64,000 bases of DNA, from NCBI RefSeq assembly GCF_015070375.1, contig NZ_JADCLL010000007.1, positions 164,951 to 228,950 of the forward strand. Direction: 5' to 3'. Every line of letters starts with the position of its first letter. The stretch's first letter is position 1. Below are positions 49,478-57,252 of the stretch, in pieces. The translations under genes and the position numbers were made by a program. The DNA is from Nocardioides kribbensis. Its GTDB lineage: Bacteria > Actinomycetota > Actinomycetes > Propionibacteriales > Nocardioidaceae. The notes beneath the pieces are model-generated. The model had not been told where the DNA came from. It saw only the letters and a program-made list of their open reading frames with translations, and did no database searches.

Positions 49478-50416
49478 TCAGGAGGTCGCGGACCCGCCGT
49501 CGAGGAAGCGGCGCAGCGCGGCCAGACGTCCGTCGCGCCAGCGCCGTCGCGCGTCGAGGTCCTCGCGCGGCAGCACCGCCGCCCGGTCGGCGGCCAGCCC
49601 GGCGTCCAGCACCTGCTGCCAGTCCACGGGCTCACGCTGCTCACGGGCCAGGCGGGCGTACATCGGTCCGTAGCGCTGGACGTAGTCCTCGATCCCTCCC
49701 GGGGCGTTGAGGTCGATGGTCTCCATCACCCCCAGCGTGAGCCACCGCGGGGCGAGCGCTCCCCGCACGGCGCGGTCGACGTCGGTCGCATCGACCACCC
49801 CCGACCCCACGAGCCGGAACGCCTCGTGGATCAGCGCCGACTGCAGCCGGTTGACCACGAAGCCGTCGATCTCGGCGGCGAGCTCGATCGGCTCCATGCC
49901 GGCGTCCTCGAGCAGATGCCGCGTCGCGGCCATGGCCTCGGCGCCGGTCCACGGGGCGGGCACGAGCTCGACGGCGGTGTGCAGGTGCGGCGGGTTGAAC
50001 GGGTGCGCGACCAGCGTGCGCTCGCGGCCCGGCACCGACGCGGTGAACGACGACGGCACCAGGGCCGAGGTCGACGAGGCGATGACCGCCGTGGCCGGGG
50101 CGGCCGCGGCGATCGCGGCGAAGACCTCGGCCTTGACCGTGGCGTCCTCCACCACGCACTCCTGCACGTGCACGACGTCGCTCACGGCGGCGGCGAGGTC
50201 GGTGGTCAAGGTGACGGTGTCGGGCACGGGCCGCGTCTCGACGTCGCTCCAGAGCGCGGCGATGGTCTCGCCCGCGCGGTCCAGCGCCGCTTGATCGGTG
50301 TCGACCACACGCACCGGATGTCCGGCGCGCGTCCACACCACCACCCACCCCAGACCGACGAGGCCGGCACCGACGACGGCGACGGGGCCCGGCGCGGGAC
50401 CCGACGAGGCGCTCAC
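49478..50416 (-). CDS. 3-Hydroxyacyl-CoA dehydrogenase-like / L-gulonate dehydrogenase-like
   Basis: 312 residues. The NAD-binding opening is VAVVGAGLVGLGWVVVWTRAGHPVRVVDTD. ASSTSALVPS and HPFNPPHLHTAVELVPAPWT hold the conserved Ser and His of the family, followed by FVVNRLQSALIHEAFRLVGSGVVDATDVD. No CoA-typical partner domains follow, so it resembles lambda-crystallin, L-gulonate 3-dehydrogenase or carnitine dehydrogenase. In this sugar locus oxidation of a sugar acid is more likely than fatty acid work. GTG start overlapping the SDR stop. Confidence 0.75.
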   Translation of the reverse strand: MSASSGPAPGPVAVVGAGLVGLGWVVVWTRAGHPVRVVDTDQAALDRAGETIAALWSDVETRPVPDTVTLTTDLAAAVSDVVHVQECVVEDATVKAEVFAAIAAAAPATAVIASSTSALVPSSFTASVPGRERTLVAHPFNPPHLHTAVELVPAPWTGAEAMAATRHLLEDAGMEPIELAAEIDGFVVNRLQSALIHEAFRLVGSGVVDATDVDRAVRGALAPRWLTLGVMETIDLNAPGGIEDYVQRYGPMYARLAREQREPVDWQQVLDAGLAADRAAVLPREDLDARRRWRDGRLAALRRFLDGGSATS

Positions 50417-51228
50417 AGGTACTCCACGTTGCCGCAGATGCTCAGCGACTGCCCGCTGATGGTGCGCGCGGCCGGCGAGACGAGGTAGGCGACGAGGAGC
50501 GCGACCTCCTCCTCGCTGACCTTGGTCCGCAGCGAGGTCTTGGCGAGCAGCACCTGCTCGACCTGCTCGAAGTCGGCCCCCGTGGCGTCGGCCCGGGCCT
50601 GCGTGGTGCGGTTGAGCCGGTCGCTGTCGACGAATCCGGGCAGCACCGAGTTGACCCGCACGCCCTCGGGCCCCAGCTCGCGGGCCAGCGACTCGGTCAG
50701 ACCGCGCAGCCCGAACTTCGCGGCGTTGTAGGGCGCTCGCAGGGCGTAGCCCAGTCGTCCGGCCACCGAGGAGATGTTGACGATGCTCCCGGCGCTGGCC
50801 CGCAGCATCGGCGCCGCGTCGCGGGCGCACAGGAAGGCGCCGGTCAGGTCGACCTCGAGGGTGCGGGACCAGTCGGGCAGGCTCACCTGCTCAACCGGCG
50901 CCGTGGGGCCGGCGATGCCGGCGTTGTTGACCAGCACGTCCAGACCGCCGAGGGTGCTCTGGACCTGGCTCATCAGGGCGGCCACGTCGGCCTCGTCGGA
51001 GACGTCGCACCTGGTGGCCGAGCGGCCCGGGCGCGCCGCCAGGAACGCCTCGAGGCGACCGGCGTCGGTGCCGCACACGTGGACCCGCGCGCCTGCGGCC
51101 TCCAGGACCTCGGTCACGGCCAGCCCGATGCCCGAGGTGCCCCCGGTGACGAGGACGCGCAGTCCCGGCGCGGGTCGCAGGGTGGCCAGGGGATCGGTGG
51201 GGGCGTCGGACGCCAGCGATTGACTCAT
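50413..51228 (-). CDS. SDR dehydrogenase of the sugar locus
   Basis: 271 residues. VLVTGGTSGIGLAV, NNAGIAGP, NISSVAG, YNAAKFG (YxxxK) and LPGFVDS are the classical SDR features. The C-terminus ends GQSLSICGNVEYL. It may be an L-fucose or sugar-acid dehydrogenase, but SDR sequences alone do not define this. Its ATG lies 29 bases from the divergent lactonase start, so one control region serves both. Confidence 0.85.
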   Translation of the reverse strand: MSQSLASDAPTDPLATLRPAPGLRVLVTGGTSGIGLAVTEVLEAAGARVHVCGTDAGRLEAFLAARPGRSATRCDVSDEADVAALMSQVQSTLGGLDVLVNNAGIAGPTAPVEQVSLPDWSRTLEVDLTGAFLCARDAAPMLRASAGSIVNISSVAGRLGYALRAPYNAAKFGLRGLTESLARELGPEGVRVNSVLPGFVDSDRLNRTTQARADATGADFEQVEQVLLAKTSLRTKVSEEEVALLVAYLVSPAARTISGQSLSICGNVEYL

Positions 51229-51256
51229 GGTGCGATGATATGATGAATTGCTCGAT
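51229..51256. promoter_or_regulatory. Divergent promoter between SDR and lactonase
   Basis: The short gap contains TATGAT at 51239-51244, a very good -10, and unusually low GC for this genome (TGATATGATGAATTG). Transcription from it would begin close to the lactonase start, leaving little or no leader. The mirror sequence may serve the SDR. Confidence 0.55.
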
Positions 51257-52114
51257 GTGACCAGGATCATCGACGCCCACCACCACGTCTGGGACATCGC
51301 CCGCTATCCGCAGACGTGGATGTCGCCGGCCCAACGTCAGGTGATCGGCCGCGACCGGCTCCTCGCCGACTACGAGGCCGAGGCGGCGGCCGCCGGGGTG
51401 TCCGGGTCGGTGCTCGTGCAGACGGTGCGCGACCCTCGTGAGACCCCCGAGTTCCTGGCGCTCGCGGCCGACTCGCCCCTGGTGCTGGGGGTCGTCGGCT
51501 GGGTGGACCTCGACGCCGGCCCGCAGCAGGTCGCGGCTCAGGTGGAGGCACTGCGGGTCCTCCCCGGCGCCGAGCGGCTGGTGGGCGTGCGCGACCAGAG
51601 CGCCGATCGGCCCGATCCCGCCTGGGCGCTCTCCCCCGAGGCGGGAGCACTCTTCGCCGCGTGCGGTGCGGCCGATCTGGTGGTGGACCTGCTGCTGCGA
51701 CCGGACCAGGTGCCCGCCGCGACCGTCGCCGTGGAGCGGCACCCGGAGACGCGCTTCGTCCTCGACCATCTGGGCAACGTCGACCTCGACACCACCTCGA
51801 CCGACGCCTGGGGCGCGTCGCTCGAGCGACTGGCCGCCTCGTCTCACGTGGGCGTCAAGCTCTCGGCCGTGGCGGCGCGGGCGGTCGATCCCGACGACGT
51901 ACGCCGACGTCTCCCCGGGGTCGTCGCGACCGCGGTCGAGCTGTTCGGGGCGGGGCGCGTCCTCTTCGGCAGCGACTGGCCCGTCTCCCAGATGTCCCTG
52001 TCCTACGCCGAGGTCGTCGAGGTCACCTCCCTGGCTCTCGAGGAGCTCGGCGACGACGATCGCCGGGCGGTGTGGGCCGACACCGCCACCGCGTGGTACG
52101 GGCTCGACCGCTGA
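51257..52114 (+). CDS. Amidohydrolase 2 family sugar-acid lactonase (L-fuconolactonase-like)
   Basis: About 285 residues. IIDAHHHVWDIARYPQTWM, ETRFVLDHLGNVD, SHVGVKLSAVA and RVLFGSDWPVSQM hold the metal-binding His/Asp of the COG3618 lactonases, to which L-fucono-1,5-lactonase and L-rhamnono-lactonase belong. TTG 51248 adds three residues; GTG 51257 lies closer to the expected transcription start plus a short leader. In the proposed pathway it opens the lactone formed by the sugar dehydrogenase at 60811. Confidence 0.85.
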   Translation: MTRIIDAHHHVWDIARYPQTWMSPAQRQVIGRDRLLADYEAEAAAAGVSGSVLVQTVRDPRETPEFLALAADSPLVLGVVGWVDLDAGPQQVAAQVEALRVLPGAERLVGVRDQSADRPDPAWALSPEAGALFAACGAADLVVDLLLRPDQVPAATVAVERHPETRFVLDHLGNVDLDTTSTDAWGASLERLAASSHVGVKLSAVAARAVDPDDVRRRLPGVVATAVELFGAGRVLFGSDWPVSQMSLSYAEVVEVTSLALEELGDDDRRAVWADTATAWYGLDR

Positions 52115-52126
52115 GGCCGACGAGCC

Positions 52127-52897
52127 TCAGTCGACGCGGGGCGACGGCGCCGGTCGCCTGCGCTGCCAGGAGTCGATGATGTGCTCGTCCATGGCCCGCG
52201 AGGCCAGCTCGGCGTCGCCGGCCCTGACGGCGTCGAGGATGCGCCGGTGGGCGCCGTGCGTGATGCGGATGTGCTCGGTCGACGGATCGCCGACGTAGCG
52301 CAGGCTGCGGTAGGCCTCGACCGTGAGGTTGTGCACCATCGCGCGACCGAGCCGGTTGCGGGAGGCGACCATGATCGCGTCGTGGAACGCCACGTCGGCC
52401 TTCAGGTAGGCCGCGGCATCGTCCATGCTGGCATCGAGGTCACGCATCCGCTGCTCGATCACGTCGAGCTCGGCGGCACTCACGTGCGCCGCCGCCTGGG
52501 CGGCCATGCGCGACTCGAGGGTCCGACGCACGTCGACGACGTCCTCGAGGATGGCGTTGTCGGCGTCGTGCCGCACGGCCGCCGACAGCACCGCCGGGTT
52601 CACCAGGTCCCAGTCGGCCATGGGCCTGATGCGCGTGCCCTGCCCCTGCTGGACGGTGACCAGTCGCATGGCCTCGAGCGCCTTCACCGCCTCGCGCACC
52701 ACCGTGCGTGAGACGCCGAAGGTCTCGCACAGCACCGGCTCGGTGGGGAGCGCCGCTCCGACAGGCACCTCCCCGCTCACCAGACGGTCGACGAGCTCCT
52801 CGACGAGCACCGTGGCCAGCCGTCGCGGGCGCTTGGGCCATGGCATGGCCGCGCTCGTGCCCATGTCGTCGCCAGCGGCCCACGCAGTGCTTTCCAT
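52127..52897 (-). CDS. GntR family regulator (FadR-type)
   Basis: About 256 residues. The winged-helix LVEELVDRLVSGEVPVGAALPTEPVLCETFGVSRTVVREAVKALEAMRLVTVQQGQG is followed by an FCD ligand-binding domain of helices with RRTLESRMAAQAA, DVAFHDAIM and HRRILDAVRAGD. FadR-type GntR proteins sense sugar acids in such loci. The first codon is uncertain: ATG 52915, 52897 or 52864 are possible. TATGCT ends a few bases before 52897. It diverges from the transporter operon. Confidence 0.88.
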   Translation of the reverse strand: MESTAWAAGDDMGTSAAMPWPKRPRRLATVLVEELVDRLVSGEVPVGAALPTEPVLCETFGVSRTVVREAVKALEAMRLVTVQQGQGTRIRPMADWDLVNPAVLSAAVRHDADNAILEDVVDVRRTLESRMAAQAAAHVSAAELDVIEQRMRDLDASMDDAAAYLKADVAFHDAIMVASRNRLGRAMVHNLTVEAYRSLRYVGDPSTEHIRITHGAHRRILDAVRAGDAELASRAMDEHIIDSWQRRRPAPSPRVD

Positions 52898-52923
52898 TGC
52901 CCGAGCATAAGCCATGACGACGC

Positions 52924-52952
52924 TTGACAGAATACGTATGACGTCTGATGCT
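52924..52952 (+). promoter_or_regulatory. Promoter and candidate GntR operator before the transporter operon
   Basis: TTGACA at 52924-52929, a 17-base spacer and GATGCT at 52947-52952. Within the spacer the perfect 8-base palindrome ATACGTAT (52932-52939) is a likely operator half of the kind bound by FadR-type GntR proteins. It lies 47 bases before the binding-protein gene and also just upstream of the divergent gntR. Confidence 0.6.
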
Positions 52953-52998
52953 GTGTCCCACGTCACCCTGACGGGGTGCAGTCCAAAGGAGCACACGC

Positions 52999-54048
52999 AT
53001 GAACGTTCGTCGCAGTGGGACCGCCGCGGTCGCTGTCGTCTGCCTGGCCGTCGCCGCCGGTTGCGCGAAGCAGGACGCCGGATCCTCCGCGTCCAGCGCC
53101 GCCGAGGCCCTGTCGGCCGACCAGGTCAAGGTCGCCCTCGTACCCGGCGGCCCGCACCCCTACTTCCAGCCCTGGAAGGACGCCGGCGCCGCCGAGGGTC
53201 AGGAGCTCGGCCTCGCCGACGTCACCTTCAACGAGACCGCGGCCTGGGACCAGACCAAGCAGAACGACGTCCTCAGCTCGCTGGCGGCCCAGGGCTACAA
53301 CGCCTTCGGCATCTTCGGGGTCTCGCCCGAGAACATCAACTCCACCTTCGCCGACCTGACCGACCAGGGTTTCCAGGTCGCGTCCCTCGCGTCCTGCCCG
53401 GCCGGCGACACGAACGAGGCCGCCTTCTGCCTGGCCACCGACGTCGAGGTCGCCGCCTACCGCGCGGCCCAGGCCGCGATCGACGCCATGGGCGGCTCCG
53501 GCGCCTTGGTCCACCTGACCGGCAACCGGGTCGACTCCAACACCCAGCGACGCATCGCCGGCGTCGAGAAGGCCGTGGAGGAGACCGACGGGGCCGTCGA
53601 GCTGGTCCAGACCGTCACCGACATCGACGTCGACCTGCAGTCGGCCCAGCGGGCCGTCGCCGACCTGCTCGCGGCGCGCGGCAACGACATCGACGGCATC
53701 GTCACCACGGCGTACAACCCGGCCGTGGCCGCGGCCGAGGGCGTCAAGTCCGCCGGCTTGCCGACCAAGGTCGTCGCCATCGACGACGACCCGTCCATCA
53801 TCAGCGGCATCGAGGACGGCTCGGTGGCCGCCACCGTCACCCAGAACCCCGTGGGTCAGGCCACCGTCGGCACCTACGCCCTGGCCAAGCTGCTCGAGGG
53901 CTGCACCATGAGCGAGCCCGGCGCGGTCATCGACTCCGGCTCCTTCGTCGTCACCAGCGACAACGTCGAGACCTACGACACCGAGCGCGAGGCCAAGACC
54001 GACGAGCTCATGACGGCGTTCGACGACCAGTACCTCAGCTGCTCGTGA
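52999..54048 (+). CDS. Sugar ABC transporter substrate-binding lipoprotein
   Basis: 349 residues. Signal peptide with lipobox VAAGC (Cys22). The domain follows the periplasmic-binding-protein-I (LacI/RbsB) pattern: VKVALVPGGPHPYFQPWKDAGAAEG, YNAFGIFGVSPENI, GALVHLTGNRVDSNTQRRIAGVEKAVEE and DIDGIVTTAYNPAVAA. It delivers a sugar to the two permeases downstream. AAAGGAG precedes the ATG. The stop overlaps the enolase gene by 4 bases. Confidence 0.92.
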   Translation: MNVRRSGTAAVAVVCLAVAAGCAKQDAGSSASSAAEALSADQVKVALVPGGPHPYFQPWKDAGAAEGQELGLADVTFNETAAWDQTKQNDVLSSLAAQGYNAFGIFGVSPENINSTFADLTDQGFQVASLASCPAGDTNEAAFCLATDVEVAAYRAAQAAIDAMGGSGALVHLTGNRVDSNTQRRIAGVEKAVEETDGAVELVQTVTDIDVDLQSAQRAVADLLAARGNDIDGIVTTAYNPAVAAAEGVKSAGLPTKVVAIDDDPSIISGIEDGSVAATVTQNPVGQATVGTYALAKLLEGCTMSEPGAVIDSGSFVVTSDNVETYDTEREAKTDELMTAFDDQYLSCS

Positions 54049-55136
54049 GGGCGGTCGTCACCGGCGCCGAGGCGTTGCTCGTCGACCTCCCGGTCGAACA
54101 GCCCCGCACCGACGCGGTCCAGTCGTTCGTGAAACAGGAGACCGTGATGGTCGAGCTCACCACCGACGACGGCGCCAGCGGCCTCGGTTACAGCTACACG
54201 ATCGGCACCGGTGGCACTGCCGTGCTCGCCATGCTGCGCGACCACCTGCTCCCGGCCCTCGTCGGTCAGGACGCGGAGCGCATCGAAGCCGTGTGGGCCC
54301 GGCTCCTCGCCGGCACCAGGGCCACCGCGGTCGGCGCGATCACCTCACTCGCCCTCGCTGCGATCGACACGGCCCTGTGGGACCGCCGCTGCCGCACCCT
54401 GGGACTGCCGTTGTGGGTCCTGGCCGGCGGCGCCAAGGACCGCATCCGCGTCTACGACACCGAGTCGGGCTGGCTGCACCTCCCGCTGGAGGAGCTCGTG
54501 ACCGGGTGCGCCACGGCCGTGGCCGCGGGCGCGGGAGGGGTGAAGGTCAAGATCGGCAGGCCCTCGCGTGCCGAGGACGCGGAGCGGCTGCAGGCCGTGC
54601 GGGACGCCATCGGCCCCCACGCCGAGCTCATGGTCGACGCCAACCAGGCCTTCGACCTGGGCGAGGCCCTGCTCCGGGCCCGCGACCTCGAGGCCGTGGG
54701 CGCGGCGTGGTTCGAGGAGCCACTGCCGGCCGACGACGTCCGGGGCCACGAGAGGCTGGCGGCGGCGACCTCGGTCCCGGTCGCCGTGGGCGAGTCCCTG
54801 TACTCCCCCGGTCAGTTCGCCGAGTACCTCGCGCGCGGGGCCGCCACGGTCGTGCAGCCCGACGTGGCCCGGGTCGGGGGCATCACGCCATGGCTGCGCA
54901 TCGCCCAGGCCGCCCAGGCCCACCACGTGCCTGTGTGCCCGCACTTCCTCATGGAGCTCCACGTGAGCCTGTGCGGTGCGGTCGGCGGGTCGGGGTGGTT
55001 GGAGCACATCCCCCAGCTGCGGGCCATCACCCGCGACGAGCTGCGCATCCAGGACGGCTCGGCGCTGATGCCCGAGCACCCCGGTCTGGGCATCGACTGG
55101 GACCGCGACGCCATCGACGGGATGCGGGTCGCGTGA
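54045..55136 (+). CDS. Mandelate racemase/muconate lactonizing-type enolase
   Basis: 363 residues with GTG in GTGA overlap. The enolase-superfamily core has the KxK base (GVKVKIG), three metal ligands (MVDANQAF, WFEEPLP, VGESLYS) and a His in CPHFLMELH after VQPDVARVGG. This is the mandelate racemase/sugar-acid dehydratase subgroup, not the fuconate dehydratase subgroup found at 61842. It sits between the binding protein and the permease, so its sugar acid is probably derived from the imported sugar; the exact reaction is open. Confidence 0.85.
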   Translation: MRAVVTGAEALLVDLPVEQPRTDAVQSFVKQETVMVELTTDDGASGLGYSYTIGTGGTAVLAMLRDHLLPALVGQDAERIEAVWARLLAGTRATAVGAITSLALAAIDTALWDRRCRTLGLPLWVLAGGAKDRIRVYDTESGWLHLPLEELVTGCATAVAAGAGGVKVKIGRPSRAEDAERLQAVRDAIGPHAELMVDANQAFDLGEALLRARDLEAVGAAWFEEPLPADDVRGHERLAAATSVPVAVGESLYSPGQFAEYLARGAATVVQPDVARVGGITPWLRIAQAAQAHHVPVCPHFLMELHVSLCGAVGGSGWLEHIPQLRAITRDELRIQDGSALMPEHPGLGIDWDRDAIDGMRVA

Positions 55137-56272
55137 AAGAGACGAGAGAGGTCGACGTGCAGGCCGAGACGGAGCCGAGGAAGGAGACAGAGGTGGACGC
55201 CAGCGACACGCGCCGCAGGGTGCGCCGACGAGGGGTGGAGGAGCCGCCACCGGGGGCCTCCCCCACGCCACGGCTGCCCTGGTGGGCCAATCCCCGGGTG
55301 GGCCTCGTGGTGGTCATCGCCGCGCTGGTCGCGCTCTTCAGCAGCGCGCGACCGGCGTTCCTCGACGTCGACCTGACGCTCGTGCCCCTGCAGCGCGACA
55401 TCAGCGTCTTCGTCGTCGTCGGCCTGGCCCAGCTGGCCGTGCTGTCGCTGGGCCACATGAACCTCGCCGTCGGGCGCATGGCCGCGCTGTCGGCCTTCGC
55501 CGCGGGCCTGGCCTACGACCGCTTCGACGCCCCCCTGGTGGTGGGCCTCGTGGTCGCCCTGGTCGTCGGCGCCGCGATCGGCGCTGTCGCCGGCGCGATC
55601 ATCACCGCGACCGGGGTCAACTCCTTCGTCGTCACCCTCGCCCTCGACTTCGGCCTGCTCGGCGTGGTGGCGCTCCTCTACGACCGCTTCGCCGGTGGTG
55701 TGGCCTTCTCGACCCGGCCACCCGGCATGGACGAGCTGCGCTCCGACACCTTCTTCGACTACTGCATCGGGCCCGTGTGCGGCCCGCCCGTGCCCCTGCT
55801 CCTCCCCTTCGCCCTGGTCGCCCTCGTGCTGGTCGGGCTGTTCTTCGGGCGCAGCCGCAACGGTCGCGAGGTCCTCATGACAGGCGCCAGCCTGCGCGCC
55901 GCGCGACTCAGCGGCATCCCGGTGGGTCGCCGCGTCGTCACCGCCCACGCCCTGTCGGGCCTGCTGGCCGGACTCGCGGGCTTCATGCTGGCGATGACCA
56001 ACGGCGCCTTCTCCGCCAGCATCGGCGACTCCTTCCTGCTGCCGTCGTTCCTCGCGCCCGTCCTGGGCGGCACGCTGCTGGCCGGCGGCGCCGTGAGCGC
56101 CCTCGGCACTGCGCTCGGGGCCACCTTGACCTCGGTCATCCAGAAGGGCCTCAACCTGCTGCAGTTCGAGGCCGACGCGCTGCAGATCTTCATCGGGGTC
56201 GTCCTGCTGGTCGCCCTCTCCCTGGACCGGGTCCGCCAGGTCTTGGCCGAGCGACGGGGGGTCCGCGCATGA
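55133..56272 (+). CDS. Sugar ABC transporter permease (first)
   Basis: 379 residues. A 45-residue charged cytoplasmic head (ETREVDVQAETEPRKE) precedes about nine membrane segments of the BPD_transp_2/RbsC family: VGLAQLAVLSLGHMNLAVGRMAAL and ATGVNSFVVTLALDFG, then the HALSGLLAGLAGFML. A unique loop with DYCIGPVCGPP carries two Cys. It overlaps the enolase by 4 bases and the second permease by 4. The pair is probably a heterodimer, as with RhaP and RhaQ. Confidence 0.9.
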   Translation: MKETREVDVQAETEPRKETEVDASDTRRRVRRRGVEEPPPGASPTPRLPWWANPRVGLVVVIAALVALFSSARPAFLDVDLTLVPLQRDISVFVVVGLAQLAVLSLGHMNLAVGRMAALSAFAAGLAYDRFDAPLVVGLVVALVVGAAIGAVAGAIITATGVNSFVVTLALDFGLLGVVALLYDRFAGGVAFSTRPPGMDELRSDTFFDYCIGPVCGPPVPLLLPFALVALVLVGLFFGRSRNGREVLMTGASLRAARLSGIPVGRRVVTAHALSGLLAGLAGFMLAMTNGAFSASIGDSFLLPSFLAPVLGGTLLAGGAVSALGTALGATLTSVIQKGLNLLQFEADALQIFIGVVLLVALSLDRVRQVLAERRGVRA

Positions 56273-57252
56273 GCGCCACCTTGGAGTCGGAGGTCCGCAC
56301 CCGACGCGGTGTGACCACCTCGCTGCACCGCACGGAGCTGGTGCTCGCCGCGGTCGCCGTCCTCGGGTTCACCGCCCTCGCGGTCACCACCCAGGGCAAC
56401 ATCCTGCAGGCCGGCACCCTGCGCGCCGTCCTGCAGTTCCTCGCCGTGCCGATCGTCATCGGCCTGGCACAGATGGTCGTCCTCGCCGTGGGCCAGATGA
56501 ACCTCTCCGTCGGCGTCCTCACCGGGTTGTGCGCGATGGTCTCGGCCTCGTTGATGTCCGACACCGGACTGCCGCCGTGGCTGGCCATCCCGGCCGGTCT
56601 CGCCGTCGGCGCCCTCGTCGGCCTGGCCAACGGCGTGCTGGTCGTGCTCACCCGGATCAACGGGTTCATCGTCACCCTCGCCACCATGTCGGTGGTCTCG
56701 GGCCTGCGCTACGGCATCAACGGCACGGGCACCTACCAGGACTACTCCCCCGGCCTGGTCGCCCTGGGACGAGCCGACGTGCTCGGCCTCCCCGTGGTGT
56801 TCCTGGCCGCGATCGCCACCGCCGTCGCCGTCTGGGTGTTCTTCGCCCGCAGTGTCGCCGGGCGCATGCTGCTGGCCAGCGGGGGCAACCCGTTCGCCGC
56901 CCGGCTCTCGGGGATCTCCAACGACCGCAGCCTCGTGGTCGCCCACACCCTCTCGGGCCTGCTCGCCGGCGTCGCCGGCGTGCTGGTGGTGGCCCTCGCG
57001 GGCAGCGTCAACGCGAGCGTCGGTGACGACCTGCTGCTGCCCAGCTTCGCCGCTCCCATCATCGGCGGCGTCGCCCTGACCGGCGGCGTGGTCAGCGTGC
57101 TCGGCACGTGCCTGGCGGCCTTCATCGTCCGCCTCGTCGACGTCGCCCAGGCCCAGTACGGCATCAACCCGCGCTGGGTCGACCTCGTGGTCGGCGCGGT
57201 CGTCCTCGGCGCGGTCCTCGTCAGTCAGCGTCGCGGAAGGGGCTCCTCATGA
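56269..57252 (+). CDS. Sugar ABC transporter permease (second)
   Basis: 327 residues with about nine membrane segments and RbsC-type features: VIGLAQMVVLAVGQMNLSVGVL, RINGFIVTLATMSVVSGLRYGINGTGTYQD, AHTLSGLLAGVAGVLVVA and SVGDDLLLPSFAAPIIGGVALTGG. It is clearly paralogous to the preceding permease. ATGA-type overlaps link it on both sides. The import complex is completed by the ATPase. Confidence 0.92.
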   Translation: MSATLESEVRTRRGVTTSLHRTELVLAAVAVLGFTALAVTTQGNILQAGTLRAVLQFLAVPIVIGLAQMVVLAVGQMNLSVGVLTGLCAMVSASLMSDTGLPPWLAIPAGLAVGALVGLANGVLVVLTRINGFIVTLATMSVVSGLRYGINGTGTYQDYSPGLVALGRADVLGLPVVFLAAIATAVAVWVFFARSVAGRMLLASGGNPFAARLSGISNDRSLVVAHTLSGLLAGVAGVLVVALAGSVNASVGDDLLLPSFAAPIIGGVALTGGVVSVLGTCLAAFIVRLVDVAQAQYGINPRWVDLVVGAVVLGAVLVSQRRGRGSS

